From the NCBI GenBank assembly GCA_001692895.1, contig KV748209.1, positions 1,612,001-1,676,000 of the forward strand: a DNA stretch of 64,000 bases. The letters run 5' to 3'. The notes beneath the pieces were generated by a model. It was not told the origin of the DNA and made no database searches. It saw only the letters and a program-made list of their open reading frames with translations. Shown here piece by piece: positions 10,581-22,239 of the stretch; the stretch's first letter is position 1, and each line of letters begins with the position of its first letter. A program made the translations under genes and the position numbers. Source of the DNA: Cenococcum geophilum 1.58 (taxonomy: Eukaryota; Ascomycota; Dothideomycetes; Gloniales; Gloniaceae).

Positions 10581-12074
10581 GAGGTTTTACCTGAGCTAAT
10601 TTTGGCGGGTAGGGTGCTATTTTATATGGCTCCGGATATTTCCGCCGGCTAGGCATGTTTTCAGACTATTTTAGCTCTGTTTTGGATTAAAATAAAGATA
10701 CATTTTAGCTAATTACTCACGTCTACTTGTCAAGTCGTCTCCGAACGCTGCGTCGCTTGCTCCCGTGAAGACTTGACTACCTGATCAACAACACCGACGT
10801 TTCGCCAAGACCTTCCCAACGATTCTGATTTGTCCGACCGCGAATCGCGGTGCCATAGGTACCCAAAAATTGCGGGGTACCCTCTCACCTTGATACCCTT
10901 CCATGTAGCTGCCTTCTGGCAGAGGCACTTATCTTGGACTTTATCATTGCTATTTGTTCCGAACTTGAGGCTGCTATTGAAACTGCCATTGAGACATAAT
11001 GTAAGAGCCCTTCCGGCCTCTCTATTCATATTCACGTGAATATTTAAGAGGTTAGCATTGGGCACTAGTATGTATGCAGAAAAATTTTCCTTTGCTGGCA
11101 CAGGTTGAAGCCCACTTACATGCTCAAAGAGATGAAATTTCTCGGAATACCCTGAGTATTTACACTTCTTTCTTTAAACTTTGCTTTTCCATTTCCTTCC
11201 TAGTCTTTTTATAGCTGGCTGTTGGGTTGTTGACAGACTAGCAAATAGACAAAACCTTCACATGCTGACATCCTCACGCCGGTTGAAGAGGTAAAGTGGC
11301 CCAGCCCGCCCTGCATATTTTACAGCACGAGCCCTTCCACCAGCCACACCAGAAAGCGCCGCAAGACCTGCTACCAATCCAACACCATAACGTCTCATTG
11401 AGCCATCCCTGGACTGGGGAAGAAGACATCGCAGCCTGCTGTACATTGGATGCAGCGGTATTGGCGTCAGCGTTGCCAGTTGCCAGCAGGCAACTTTCTT
11501 ACCCACCCCTATCATTTTATCCTCAAGCCCTATGCTTTCATATAATCCTTCAGTCTTTCTGTCGACGGATACGCGTGATGGGTTGCGTTGCGGTTCTGGA
11601 TGGATGCCGGACACTGCCATCTTTCCTCCTAATCGACATCTGGACACCGTGCTAGGTCGCCTGACTCTTGCTGACATCGGTCAAAGTCTGCCGAGTAATA
11701 CTTTGGGTATCGAAGAGCGTTTTGAGATTAACGTTATCTATCGATATAGACGTTCGGCAAGGCCAGGTGGCTTTTGCTGCTTTCGTCCGTTAGCGTGCTT
11801 ATGGTCGAAAGCGGCCGCTGATATAGGATTCTCCAAACCACTTCACACGCAATAGGCCCAGAACCAATATCAGACGTAAACCGAGTATCTTTCCCGTATT
11901 ATAGGAGACATATTAGTGATCGACTTTTAACCCCCCTATCTGGTCAAAACCCAAAGAAACTCGTATCTCATAAACCCAAATATACAGCCCCTCCAAAAAT
12001 TAAATCCACACGAGTGTGAGTGCTACGCCAACAAGCCTCTCCCCCTACCTCCTCTCACTCCATCTCTCACCCCC
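10581..12074. other. Intergenic; two unsupported minus-strand open frames
   Basis: Composition is normal here. Minus-strand frames at 10730-11101 (123 codons, with FNSSLKFGTNSNDKVQ) and 11258-11677 (139 codons, with MRRYGVGLVAGLAALSGVAG near its end) start with ATG and could be exons. Neither has a motif I recognise or flanking exons, so I do not call them as genes. The C-rich stretch at about 12030-12075 is the 3' flank of the large minus-strand gene. Confidence 0.35.
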
Positions 12075-15000
12075 CTAAAACGGCCACAACCCCCCTAGAC
12101 ACCCCGTCTTCTTCTTCTTCTTCTCCTCCTTCTCCCCTGCATCCCACTTCTCATTCGCCGCCGCAACCCTCTCCCTCTCCCTCTCCTTGCGCTCAAACTC
12201 CGCCTTCTCGCGCCCCGCCTTCCAGCGCACCAACTTCTCCCTTTCGCGCAACAGCCTCACGCTCTCGGGCGTCAACCCCGTCAAGTTCTCCCCCTTCGCT
12301 AGCACTATGCTCTCGCGCTCCCAGCCGGCACCGAACTGCTTCTCGGACACCGAGACGGACGCCGAGGGCGGGGCAGAGAAATCGTCAGCTTTCTCTTTGC
12401 CCTTGCCCTTGAAGACGGGGAACGGCTCCGTGACGCTAACGCTGACGCTGGTCCCGCTCATCACGCTCTCGGGCCGGCGCGCGAGGCCAGAGGTGCGGTT
12501 GTTGCCGGGGCCGCTGCCGGGGCCAGGGCTGGTCCCGGAACCAGCCACAGAACCCGCACCCACACCCCCCCTCACACTCCCCTCAGCGCTCGAATCCCTG
12601 CCCCCACCACCACCACCTCCTCTTCTCGAACTAACCAAACTCTCCCTCCTCTTCTTCTCCGCCAACCTGCGCCTCTGCTCCTCCAGAAACTTCAAACTCG
12701 CCTCCGTCATCGCCCCATCCGGCGGCGGCACCGGCGCCGTCAGCGCCGCCAGCGCATCCAGCTGCTCCTGCGTGACGTGTCTGGGGTCGCTCTTGCGGCG
12801 CTTCTGGAGGGTATTTCTCTGGGACTTTGTGCTCCCGAGCGAGAAAGTCGATTTGGTGGATTTGGTGCTCTTGGCCGACTTGATAGATTTAGTCGAGTGG
12901 AAGGAGTGCAGCGAGGTGCGGGATTTGGAGCGGGGCGGGGATGCGGGGACGGGGACGGAGGTGCGGGCGGGGAGGGAGTGGCGGGGCTGCCGGCCACGCT
13001 GTTGCTGTTGCTGCTGCTGCGGAGACCGAGACCATTCGCGCGGATCCAGCTCCGTGTGGGACGGGATGACGGGCAGCGGCGAGGCGGCGCTGCTGCGGCG
13101 CGGCCTCTGGCGCGGCGGAACGCCGACGGATGGGTACATCTGGCCTTGGCTGTGTCTCTTCATCTTGGTCGGAGTTCCCGTCTCGCTCTCCGTCCCGCTC
13201 TGGCTCTGCCCCGCGCCCTGTAGCCTCTGGCGCGGCGGGACGCCGACGGATGGGTACATCTGGCCTTGGCTGTGTCTCTTCATCCCGGTCGGAGTTCCCG
13301 TCTCACTCTCCGTCCCGCTCTGGCTCTGCCCCGCGCCCTGCAGCATCAGCGGGATCGGCGCGTGCTGTGCGGCGATGCGGGAGGCGCGCTTGGAGGCGCG
13401 GTCGGCGGACGTGGGTCCCGTTGCTCCTGCCCCTATCCCTACTCCGCCAGCGCCAGCTCCAGTTCCAGAAGCAGAGGCAAGCATAGGCGACGGCGACGGT
13501 GACGGCGTAGGAAAGATGCTCAGCTTCCCCCCGCTCTTCTGGCGATCGACCTGGCTGACAATATGCGCGTTGCTAAGACGGATCTGAGCGCTGCCGCTGC
13601 TCTTGCGGCGGTGGACAGGTGACGTCGGGTGCGTTGCCTCCCCACTACGGCGGAGTGACACCGTATGAGCGTGCGTGAGGCCCGGCCCGGCGCCGCTGGT
13701 GCGACGGCTGCTGTGGCCCGAGAGCTGGCCGGCGCTGGGCGGGCGGTTCAGCTGCTGCTGCTGCGCGTTGATGTGCCCGTTGTTTGGCTGTCCGGGCATC
13801 GGCCCGTTCAGGTGGTCGTTGCTGAGCTGCTTGCCCGCGGGGGTCGCTGCCATCTGGCCGATGCTGCCGTGCCGGCCCACGCCGGCTAGGTCGAGGTTGG
13901 TCTGACTGGGCATCGTGAGCGGCGGGAAAGGCGAGAGGGCGGGCAGGACGGGCGAGCTGCCCATCTCGATGCCGCCGCCACCGCCACCCTCGCCCTCGCG
14001 TCGGGGACGTCGCCGCTTCGCCTCCATGCTGTCCTGTTTCTCGACGCGTTGTACGTTAGTCATGCCAGGCGTCAGCGTGACGCCGTCCTTCGAGTACCGC
14101 GCGCTGCGCCGCTGCGCGAAAAACTCGCCGCCCAGCGCCCGCGAGTTGCGGTTGCCGACGCCTTCGCCGTTCAAGACTCGTGAGGAGCGTTGTCCGCCCG
14201 TGCTGGCGCGCTGGGCGGCTGCGTTGCCGGTCGCGCCCTCGCGGGAGAGCCGCCGCCGCAAGGAAAAGTTGACGGTGGGCCGGTTGCCACCAGTGCTGGG
14301 GCGGTCTTCCGAGGAGATTTCCTCGTCCAGCTGAGACGAGTCGATATAGGGCTGGGCGGAGCGGGGGATAGGCGAAACGTTGGCGCCTGTGACGATGGAG
14401 GGCCGGGCGGTGGAGAACTGCTCGAAGGCTGTGCTGCGAGGCCTATGTTTTCGTTTCTGGCCCTCGCTGGCGCTGCGTGCTAGGGGGACGACGGTAGAGC
14501 CCGGGCCGTGGAGGGAAAGGTCGATGAAGTCGGTGTCAGGGTGAAGGTGCGGGGCGTAGGAGTAGGTATTCGGCATGAAATTCTGCGGGACTCTCGACTT
14601 CGGCGTCCATTTTGTAGAATTGGAGAATTGGTTCCGAGCGGCGAGACGGTCGGTGGTTTGGAGGGTTCGTCGACGTATTTGGGCGAGTTGCCCGGGGGTT
14701 AATTGCTGAGCGGATCTATCTCTAGGCGGGAGGGGCGCAAGAGGATTAGAGTACATGGTCAAGGCCTGGTGAGAGAGCGGGTGGACCTTGGCCGGGTCGA
14801 AGATGTTGGTGGAGGTGAAGGAGGTTGCGGTGTAAGGGAGGGGGGAGGTGAGGGGAGTGTTGGTGGAGGAGTTTTTGGACGGGTTGGCGAGGGTCTTCAA
14901 TTGGGGACGAATTTTTTTGGAGTAGCCCGATGGTGGAGAGCGAAGTGGATTGGAAGATGGATTGGGATCTGCAGATGAGGCGTTTTTGGCGGAAGTTTTA

Positions 15001-15575
15001 GGGATTGGCGGCATGCAGGTGACAGCGATCGCGGTGCTGGTTGCGGTGCTGCGCTTGCTCTTGTCCTTATCCGCCCGAGAGTGCGTTTCGAGGCGCTTTG
15101 ATAGCTCTTTTTGGGGGGGGCTGGGCTGGGGGGAACTTGGTCGAGCGAGACGGCCTGGTGCGGGACTCGGAGCTGCTCCACTCCGTCGCTGTAGCACCTG
15201 ATCGACATCGAAGCTGCGGTGGTGCTCGAGGCTCTTCGCGAGGAGGGTTTCGATGGCAAAAGACGCTGGCTGTGAGGGCGAGCCGGGGGTCAATTGCCCA
15301 CCCAGACTCTTGCGTCTGCCCTTGACCACATCCCCTTCGATCTTGACGAGGTCCAGACGCCGACAGAGCTCTCGAGGGTCGAGCGGGAGATCGGGCCTTG
15401 GCTTGAAGGTATTGGCGCGATTGGGGTTGGACTTGGAGCGCGGCAGCTGTGGCTGCTTTGGGTCGATATTAGTTGGAGTTGATCTGGAGTTGATCCGAGT
15501 TGATTTTTGGTGTTGACATTCCAACCCCAAGGTCTCGGGATGATGACTTACTCGGGAAGCCGCAGGGACTGGCAT
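12075..15575 (-). CDS. Large disordered Ser/Pro/Arg-rich protein
   Basis: One minus-strand frame encodes 1,166 residues from the first ATG at 15575 to a TAG next to 12075. It is low in complexity throughout: Ser, Pro, Arg, Gly and Gln-rich, with poly-Gln (near 13005), poly-Gly and STKSTKST tracts. Basic serine sites such as RRKS and RRSS suggest kinase targets. A charged helix near the C-terminus (LLREREKLVRWKAGREKAEF) looks like a coiled coil. The end is poly-Lys then TGCLGGLWPF, where the Cys beside a basic cluster could be acylated for membrane binding (inference). A 40-residue unit is duplicated in tandem. The 5' end is unsure: the frame opens at a TTG at 15587, and a strong GTAAGT lies at 15551-15546, so an upstream spliced exon may supply the real start. 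I do not recognise the family. Confidence 0.65.
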   Translation of the reverse strand: MPVPAASRVSHHPETLGLECQHQKSTRINSRSTPTNIDPKQPQLPRSKSNPNRANTFKPRPDLPLDPRELCRRLDLVKIEGDVVKGRRKSLGGQLTPGSPSQPASFAIETLLAKSLEHHRSFDVDQVLQRRSGAAPSPAPGRLARPSSPQPSPPQKELSKRLETHSRADKDKSKRSTATSTAIAVTCMPPIPKTSAKNASSADPNPSSNPLRSPPSGYSKKIRPQLKTLANPSKNSSTNTPLTSPLPYTATSFTSTNIFDPAKVHPLSHQALTMYSNPLAPLPPRDRSAQQLTPGQLAQIRRRTLQTTDRLAARNQFSNSTKWTPKSRVPQNFMPNTYSYAPHLHPDTDFIDLSLHGPGSTVVPLARSASEGQKRKHRPRSTAFEQFSTARPSIVTGANVSPIPRSAQPYIDSSQLDEEISSEDRPSTGGNRPTVNFSLRRRLSREGATGNAAAQRASTGGQRSSRVLNGEGVGNRNSRALGGEFFAQRRSARYSKDGVTLTPGMTNVQRVEKQDSMEAKRRRPRREGEGGGGGGIEMGSSPVLPALSPFPPLTMPSQTNLDLAGVGRHGSIGQMAATPAGKQLSNDHLNGPMPGQPNNGHINAQQQQLNRPPSAGQLSGHSSRRTSGAGPGLTHAHTVSLRRSGEATHPTSPVHRRKSSGSAQIRLSNAHIVSQVDRQKSGGKLSIFPTPSPSPSPMLASASGTGAGAGGVGIGAGATGPTSADRASKRASRIAAQHAPIPLMLQGAGQSQSGTESETGTPTGMKRHSQGQMYPSVGVPPRQRLQGAGQSQSGTESETGTPTKMKRHSQGQMYPSVGVPPRQRPRRSSAASPLPVIPSHTELDPREWSRSPQQQQQQQRGRQPRHSLPARTSVPVPASPPRSKSRTSLHSFHSTKSIKSAKSTKSTKSTFSLGSTKSQRNTLQKRRKSDPRHVTQEQLDALAALTAPVPPPDGAMTEASLKFLEEQRRRLAEKKRRESLVSSRRGGGGGGGRDSSAEGSVRGGVGAGSVAGSGTSPGPGSGPGNNRTSGLARRPESVMSGTSVSVSVTEPFPVFKGKGKEKADDFSAPPSASVSVSEKQFGAGWERESIVLAKGENLTGLTPESVRLLREREKLVRWKAGREKAEFERKERERERVAAANEKWDAGEKEEKKKKKTGCLGGLWPF
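13103..13342 (-). repeat. 120-bp tandem duplication inside the coding region
   Basis: Units 13103-13222 and 13223-13342 are nearly identical. Each encodes 40 residues that begin LQGAGQSQSGTESETG and end PPRQR. Only a few substitutions separate them, one of which changes PTG to PTK. The length is a multiple of three, so the frame is kept. It is a recent in-frame duplication. Confidence 0.85.
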
Positions 15576-15587
15576 CCTCACAGCCAA

Positions 15588-18487
15588 TCATCCCCCGCTT
15601 CCTGGGCTTTGTGCCTGGCGACGTGCGCTCGGCTCTCCTCACAAACCACGGGCAGGCGAAGCATCTAGTGATGCACGGCAAAGCATTAACGGCAACGAAG
15701 AATGCCGTGTTACCGTGGTGTCGTGCCTGATCGCCACCGCCCGACGGTTGGGAGAAAGCTGCCGTATAAGTATCACAGCATCTCGGGCATTTTCAGCGCG
15801 CAACGGTAGTGCTTGTGATGGTAGACGCCAGATGGCTTAGCATCTCTTAGTGGTTCTCCTCTCGACGGTTGGTCGTGCGAACGGCGTGGTGCTTGCATCT
15901 CAATTCATCTCCGTTTCTGGACGAGTGCAGTTCAAAGCGGCTAGCCACCACTCTGGCCCATTGCATGGCCGTGCATCTGATTAATTATTGTTGCCCTTGC
16001 TTTTCATTGATTATTGTTGCCCTTGCTATTTGCCTGCCATTTGTCGGCCGTCTCGCTTCCATGCACCGATAGAAAACACTCCTCGATTCGGACACCTGTG
16101 ATGCACTAACTGCGTGCATGACGCCGCAGGGGGTGGGCCCCACAGCAAATCGCCTTCCAAGTCTCATAAGGCGCCAGACGAGCGGGACGAACAAGACGGA
16201 GCTGTTGCAGTTTCAGGCGTGGAAGCTTCAGCTCCTTTGAAGTGCACTCCTAATCCGATGGCGTCTCTAGAGTCGGTTGTTTCAGGGGCTGGAGCCATCC
16301 TCGTGCGCTATAATTTCGCACGCGCAGCCTTGTCACAGCTGTCAAGGAGCCTGATGGGGCTTGCCGAAGTCCGGACGATGCCCCTATCACCATCCGACTA
16401 TCCCCATCACGACCTCATCTACACGCCTGGGCATCACTGCGATTTCAAGAAACATGCTTGAGCATCCTGCTGTTGTGGCCCCGCCCTGAGTTGCATTGCA
16501 AAATCTGCGATACGTACGTTCACCAGGCATCATGTCATTGCGTACAGTCGAGCAGCTCGTGCTGTACACTACCTCTTTGCATCTCGTTGTAAGTGCGTGT
16601 TGATCGTGGCGATCAAACTGCGCGGAATTATCTCAAATAGGTAGAAATACGTTAAAATGGTCGTGCTTGGTACTTAAAAACGTACGAAATTATCCCGTCT
16701 GATCGCCAAGACCAACAGGCGGTGTACTTGTATCCCCCCAGATCCGGAAATGGCGTACTTTCTTCACTTCGGAATCGTCGCAATCTAGGGTGGCCATACA
16801 AAGCATCGTCGTTGCCGATTATCAGATCTATGATACGGTCGATGCCGCTATCTCTAGAACTGCTTCTTCCTTGATAATCTGCATGGTAAGACGGGAGATC
16901 TGCAACACCATTGTGAACTGGACCAGGTCATCTCGTTTAAAAATAATATAAAAAAAAATACCGCATACCGCCTCATGAAAATATCTTTCCATAGAGGTCA
17001 ACCACAGCATTGTCAAGATTTCTTCAAAGATTAAGCTTCTGCTACCCGGCATCCCTGTCTCGGACATCAGAGAGTCAGTTATGCGGATCCCGAAGCATGG
17101 TCTCGGATCGCTTCCGCCGCCTGTGGAGCCTCAAAAGAACCGTCATGGCAGCATCTCGAATCAACGGCCTTCCAAACCTTTTTGTTTCTTACTGTTAGCG
17201 TCGGCTAGCATACAGCACCCAGGCGCGTCCGGTGGTTAGCGTGTTTTATTAACTTTCCCTTAAACAGCAAAAATACCAAAACTTCCCCTACAAAAAGGCC
17301 GTGCAGACGTGGCTGCGCTAACCACCGGAATTGACGAGAGGTGTACAGCCAGAACAAAGCAAATAGCATTGTAGAGATGCAGTTTGTCATAGTAAAAAGC
17401 CTAAAAGCATAGAAGAAAGCTCGTTTCCACACAACGCCTCTAGCAGACCAACTGCGAGGTGCAGAAAGAACGTGCAGATGTATTCATTACTTGCATCAGG
17501 CCGTAGCTTTTGAAGCAGCATTATCCAGCGAACGAGACGGCTAATAACTAGATTATGGTCCATATTTTCTCGCGGAGAATCGGAATACTTTGCCTCAAGC
17601 ATCTGTCCCGTCTGTTTCTCAACATTCCTGAGTTGTTGAAGTTTAAAATTTTCTTGCTCTGGAACCCGACTAGGATATTTGAAAATGGACCGTGCAGTGG
17701 CTTCTGGAGAGCACAGTGCACGGAGACAATATAGTATACAGTGGCCCATAACAGCATTGGCTGCTCATGCCCGTCACAACTCAACCCCTACTCAAATGAT
17801 GAGAATTGACTCATACGCCTCCTAGCTGGAAAGCACAGACATGAGGATCAATACTCTAGCCAACAGCATCTTCGTCATTTCACTTACTCGATTCAAAATG
17901 AGTGCCATGAAAGGGCATGTGTAGGTATGCGAGTTCAGGGTGAAAAAGCAGAATTAGGTTATTTTGCCAACCATACGAGTAAGTAGGCTGTCAGCCCATA
18001 CGTGATACCCCTTTGTAGAATCTATTCACAGCAGCCCATTTCCTACAACACAACGACCTCTGTTCGTACAGCTATCCTTGCATGCTCTAGCAAATTCAAC
18101 ACAACTCATGTTGCCTCGTTCCGCCTAGATTCACTATCAACAACCTCGTCTGCCGAATACCAAACCCCGCCGTGCATCACAAACCTTGGAAACAACCTCT
18201 AAAATCACTATTCATAGCAAAGGAGCGGAGGGTCATCTTTACAGCTTCTTCGTCTACCTAGAATAGACAAGCTGGTACACAACACAATTGCCATCGCTCT
18301 GACCACGGCGCTGGCACGGCCAACTCCCCCCAGCAAATCCCCTTCAAGCCTCAAGCCCTCGCAAACCCTGAGCTCCTCGCCCGCTCCCACCATGCCGATC
18401 CCTCTCCCGCCTTCACTCACCCCTCCTACTGCGGCCAGGCGTCCTCCCGAACCTCGTCCCACGCAACCAGTCCGCGTTTAATTCAAC
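15588..18487. other. Long intergenic region without a supported gene
   Basis: I see no gene I can defend in about 2.9 kb. Open frames at 16114-16461 (plus) and 17387-17749 (minus, with SRVPEQENFKLQQLRNVEKQ) have no family motif and no partner exons. The second could be the remnant of a gene. A short inverted repeat at 16598-16717 is listed separately. Confidence 0.4.
16598..16717. repeat. Short inverted-repeat element, about 120 bp
   Basis: The 21-bp arms 16598-16618 (TGTTGATCGTGGCGATCAAA plus C) and 16697-16717 match as reverse complements at 18 of 21 positions. The space between is AT-rich and non-coding. It may be a small MITE or a decayed palindrome. No target duplication was found. Confidence 0.35.
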
Positions 18488-18775
18488 CTACCCTACCCGC
18501 TCCTTCCGCTCCTCCCCGCCGCTGCCGTCGCCCGCCCAAGTCCATAAAACACCTCCCTCATTTCCTCCGTGACACCCTGCAATCTCTCGCTCCACGCCAC
18601 CGACGTCGCAGTTGAGGGGGGGAAGGCCGATCGCCCACTCCAGCTCCTCCCCCAGCTCCAGCGCTCCCAACAAACCCAGATCCTCGAAGAATGCGGCGGG
18701 GCCTTTGCGGAATTTGTAGGTTGGGGGCGGAGTGCGGTTTGCGGTAGCGATGACGTGCGGGAGTGACGAATTCGT
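18488..18775 (-). CDS. Possible last exon of an unrecognised gene
   Basis: A minus-strand frame open from 18775 to a stop at 18488 reads TPPPTYKFRKGPAAFFEDLG, then LLGALELGEELEWAIGLPPL. This is compact, helical-looking sequence, unlike the shadow frames beside it. There is no ATG at a sensible place, so it would have to be a downstream exon. A minus-strand frame at 18876-19259 that starts MAKKLLKSTSLNKRGG (ATG near 19220) is rich in Arg and Ser and could be the first exon. I could not fix the splice sites, and the whole model is tentative. Confidence 0.3.
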   Translation of the reverse strand, partial: TNSSLPHVIATANRTPPPTYKFRKGPAAFFEDLGLLGALELGEELEWAIGLPPLNCDVGGVEREIAGCHGGNEGGVLWTWAGDGSGGEERKERVG

Positions 18776-19259
18776 CTAGAATCTGTAAGAGCGGGAGGGG
18801 AAAGGATGCGGAGAGGCTTGAGTTTGCATGAGAGTAAGGCGAGAGGGCGAGGGGAGGCATGGCTGGCGCCGCAACTCATCGTGTAAGCGGTTGAGTTGTG
18901 CGGGCCTGCAGGCGGTTGGCGGGCGGGGCTGAAGGAGAGGCTGCGGGGTTGGTTGAGAGAGTCCTGGTGGTGCTGGGTGAGTGTTGGTGCTTGTGGGTTC
19001 TGCGCTCTGTATCTAAACTCCGAGAGCGACGGCGACCTCGGTCTCTACTACAAGAGGGCGGACGGGGTTTTTGACGGTATGTGTTATGTTGGTGATTCCT
19101 ACGGCTCCCTTCTGCTGCGTGTTCGCGGGATCGTTCACTTGATGAGGAAGTAACTCGTGGAGGAAGTGGATGGCCGCCACGCTTGTTTAAGGAGGTAGAC
19201 TTCAAGAGTTTCTTGGCCATACTCTGGCGTATTACTAGCAGGTTCGGAATTTGAGTCAC

Positions 19260-22239
19260 TACTGTCGATGGATCGTTCGTAGGGAGGTGCTGCGCCCTGC
19301 TCTGTTATATTTTCGGTCTTGTTCTCCCGCGCTTGAACGTAAGCTTGAGTCTGTCAGTTCCCTATTGAGGTCTTTCAAGAGTGTTCTGCCTGCGCTGTGA
19401 TGACGCAGGATGGGCTCAGCTTTTTGGAAATAAGTGCCTAGGCGTAATTTGGTTTCTGGGAAGATCAGTGGCATTCATGAACTGTGTTTTAGTGACTCAG
19501 AAATCTGTGATAGAGCCCGGGAATAGCCTTCCACAAATGAATCTTATAGTCTAGAAGTAATAAGATTTGAGGAAAGAAAACAGAGGGTGGCGTGTCATTA
19601 TGGTAGCCGTTGCTGTATTGTATGAAACAAAAGACTGCCGAGAAGGGCATTTAAAGGAAACGACATGTAGAACCATAGCAGCTGTATGCCAGCACATTAT
19701 TGTGTTACGTATTGGGGGTGAAGGGATCTAGTGCTAATGAGTCAAAATATACAAGATGAACCGTTTCGGATCACTTCAGACGATGCAATAATTGACATGG
19801 AAGACATTACATTGGAACTTTTCAATATGGAAACATTCCAGAAAATCCAGGAACACATCAAGTAAACATAGCGCGAGTGGTACTTCAAAGTGAATAGAGA
19901 CACTATTTCTTTTACTCACTCTCAGGATATCGATAGAGATCTACTTTTCGATGGTGGTTATGCCTGTGAATTAGGAAGTCGGAAGAGGCGAGTTTGAGAA
20001 ATATATGTGAAAAGTGGCTCAGAGCAGTGAACTGTGGCTCCCAGAGCAGAGTGAATTGGCGAAGATGTTTCAGTCTGTTCACCTTGCTGGCAAATCTCCT
20101 CTCGAAGCCATTGATAGAAGCGGGTGAAGAGCTCGTGTTCAAATCAAAGTGCGCTCCACATGACTTTACACTTTCGTTTCATTTCGCTTAGCGCCCAGCC
20201 CCAATTTTGGAAGCCGTTGAGAGAAGGCTCAGTTGCAGCAAGGCGGAGGAGCCGGATGCATCTTCTGACATCCAACATTTTGCTTCAATATCGGAACCGA
20301 GACGGTGCGATATGCATTAACAACGTGGCCGGGTTAGGCCTCCGATCGCTCGGGAACTCTAGGTTTGCCACTAGAAGCTGACGCCGCTCATGGAATTCCC
20401 GGGGTTAAACCTGGTTACGGATCTCAACGTCGTTTGGAGGATGCTCGCGTTGATGGTTGAGATTACCAAGTAGAGTTGGAGAAAATTAAATATTTTCCTT
20501 TTGTCAAGGGAGGCGGGACGTCTATATCTCAAGTGGGGAGTACCAGGTGGAGCTATCTATCTTCGCGACGTAATGCATTCTTGGTTGACTAATTGCGTGG
20601 CATTGTTATCTGTTGATGCCGTTGATGCCGCGAGATAGATGCCCTGTGCTGTTCCTGGTCTGTGATGCGCTCGTTGGTTGGAGGAAGTGGAAGGTGATGC
20701 TCCTGGCGCGGGGGTGAGAGGTCTGCCGAATCAGTAATTGGCGGAAGTGCTCCGCACGGGTCGAGCCGCCTTTCACACGTGTTTCTTGCATCCTAGACCC
20801 GCATGTTCTGGAGTTGTTAGGCGCGAAAAGATAATTGGAGGATGGAGAGTGTGAGGTAGGGATGTAAAGTAGGGATGTGAAGATGTGATGGGAACTCATC
20901 TGCTATTTCTGAATCTCGAAGGATGTCAACACAAGTGCTGCATGTGATTGTAGCCAAGTGCAGCGATTCAGTTTCGCGTGATTTGTGATTGCTGTCTCAC
21001 CTTTTGGCAGCGAGCACTTGCCTGCCAAGAAGTCGCTGCGCCAACAACAAATGCAACAACCAATGGGGGAAAACCAGGTGCAAATTGACTTTGTGCTAAT
21101 TGACCGAAGGAAGGGAAAGCAACGAGTGCCAATTTGGGAAAGTAGAATCGGTCGGCGATTCCGAATAGCAATTTCTGACGGAGAAAGATGGGTGGAAAGG
21201 AGTTCGCGTTGTGTAGATGCGGCCTCAATTACAAGACCGGGCATGCGAGCTAGAACGTGTGTAGCAGCCATCGCAGCCCATCGCTTCCATGACCCGATCG
21301 AGAAATATAGATGATTGGAGTTGGTGGTTGGTGGTGCTCCGTCGGAGTAAATGTGTCGGCATCTAATGAAGCATTCCCCCAACAGCATGGTTGCAACATG
21401 CCACAAGTTTAAGCCGGAGAGGCTGCACTTCGCATGACATGCTCTTCAATCCCTCTGCTGTTTCGCGTTTGAACACCAAACACATGCAATCGCTCTGCAT
21501 GTGGTGATGGCCGCGTATGTGTGAGGCGTGACGAGTCTGAGGAGACAGCTGGGCAGTGTGCCAATGTGCGTTCCTCTCTCCTGCGTGTCCCGGAGCGGCT
21601 GCAGTGTTTCGTCTCGGTGACGAGATGCAGTCGCTAGATTGGATCATGAGAGAGAGTAGAAGCTCGGGGTCTACTTGTACAAGCCTCTTCCCAGAAACGG
21701 CTGCTGAGGCGTGGCCTCAGCCCGCAAATAACAGCCTTGCAGTAAAATACTCCCACCTGCAATTCCCTCCCCCTCCCTCCCTCTCCGCACCCGAGGCCTT
21801 GCAAGGCGGACCAACGGCTATCACCATCTCTTGGCTGGTTGATTGGTTGAATTGCCGGTTGTTCTCCCCCCTGGACAGAAAATTCTCATGGTCCGCCGGT
21901 GGTGATCGCCGCCGACGAGCTCGGGGGCTCCTAATTTGTCCCGTGCTCCTGCGCTGCGTGGAGTGGAGCTTGCAGGGCTATCGCTTATGCCCGCGTGGCC
22001 TGCCGGTGATCACGGCGTTTACATATACCTCAGTGTTTAGGCCTATCAGACTTTTTGCTGGAGCCCACCTTTCGACTGCTTAGACTGCTGATCTTTTCTT
22101 TGAAATCCAATGTCTGGCAGCAACACTTCACTTGGAATCGCGAGAAGCGGCTCGCTACCGCCTGTCATAAGCGCTTTAACCGTCTCCTGCTCGTAACCTA
22201 CACACTACTCCCCCTCCCCCTCGGCGGCGGCGTGACACT
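19260..22239. other. Long intergenic region and RasGEF promoter
   Basis: About 3 kb without a supported gene. A minus-strand frame at 20903-21406 (167 codons) and its shadows lack any motif. The last 500 bases carry long pyrimidine tracts (CCTCCCCCTCCCTCCCTCTC near 21766 and CCCCCTCCCCCTC near 22210), common in fungal promoters and leaders. They lie just before the ATG at 22240. Confidence 0.4.

Noticed and set aside
10730-11101. Lectin-like (cyanovirin-type) small protein on the minus strand
   Set aside because: The Leu/Asn/Gly-rich text looked suggestive, but the conserved positions of that domain do not line up.
12187-13587. 466-codon plus-strand open frame opposite the large minus-strand gene
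   Set aside because: It is a GC-rich shadow. The minus frame is longer and has structured low-complexity text; this one only mirrors the repeat units and has no motif.
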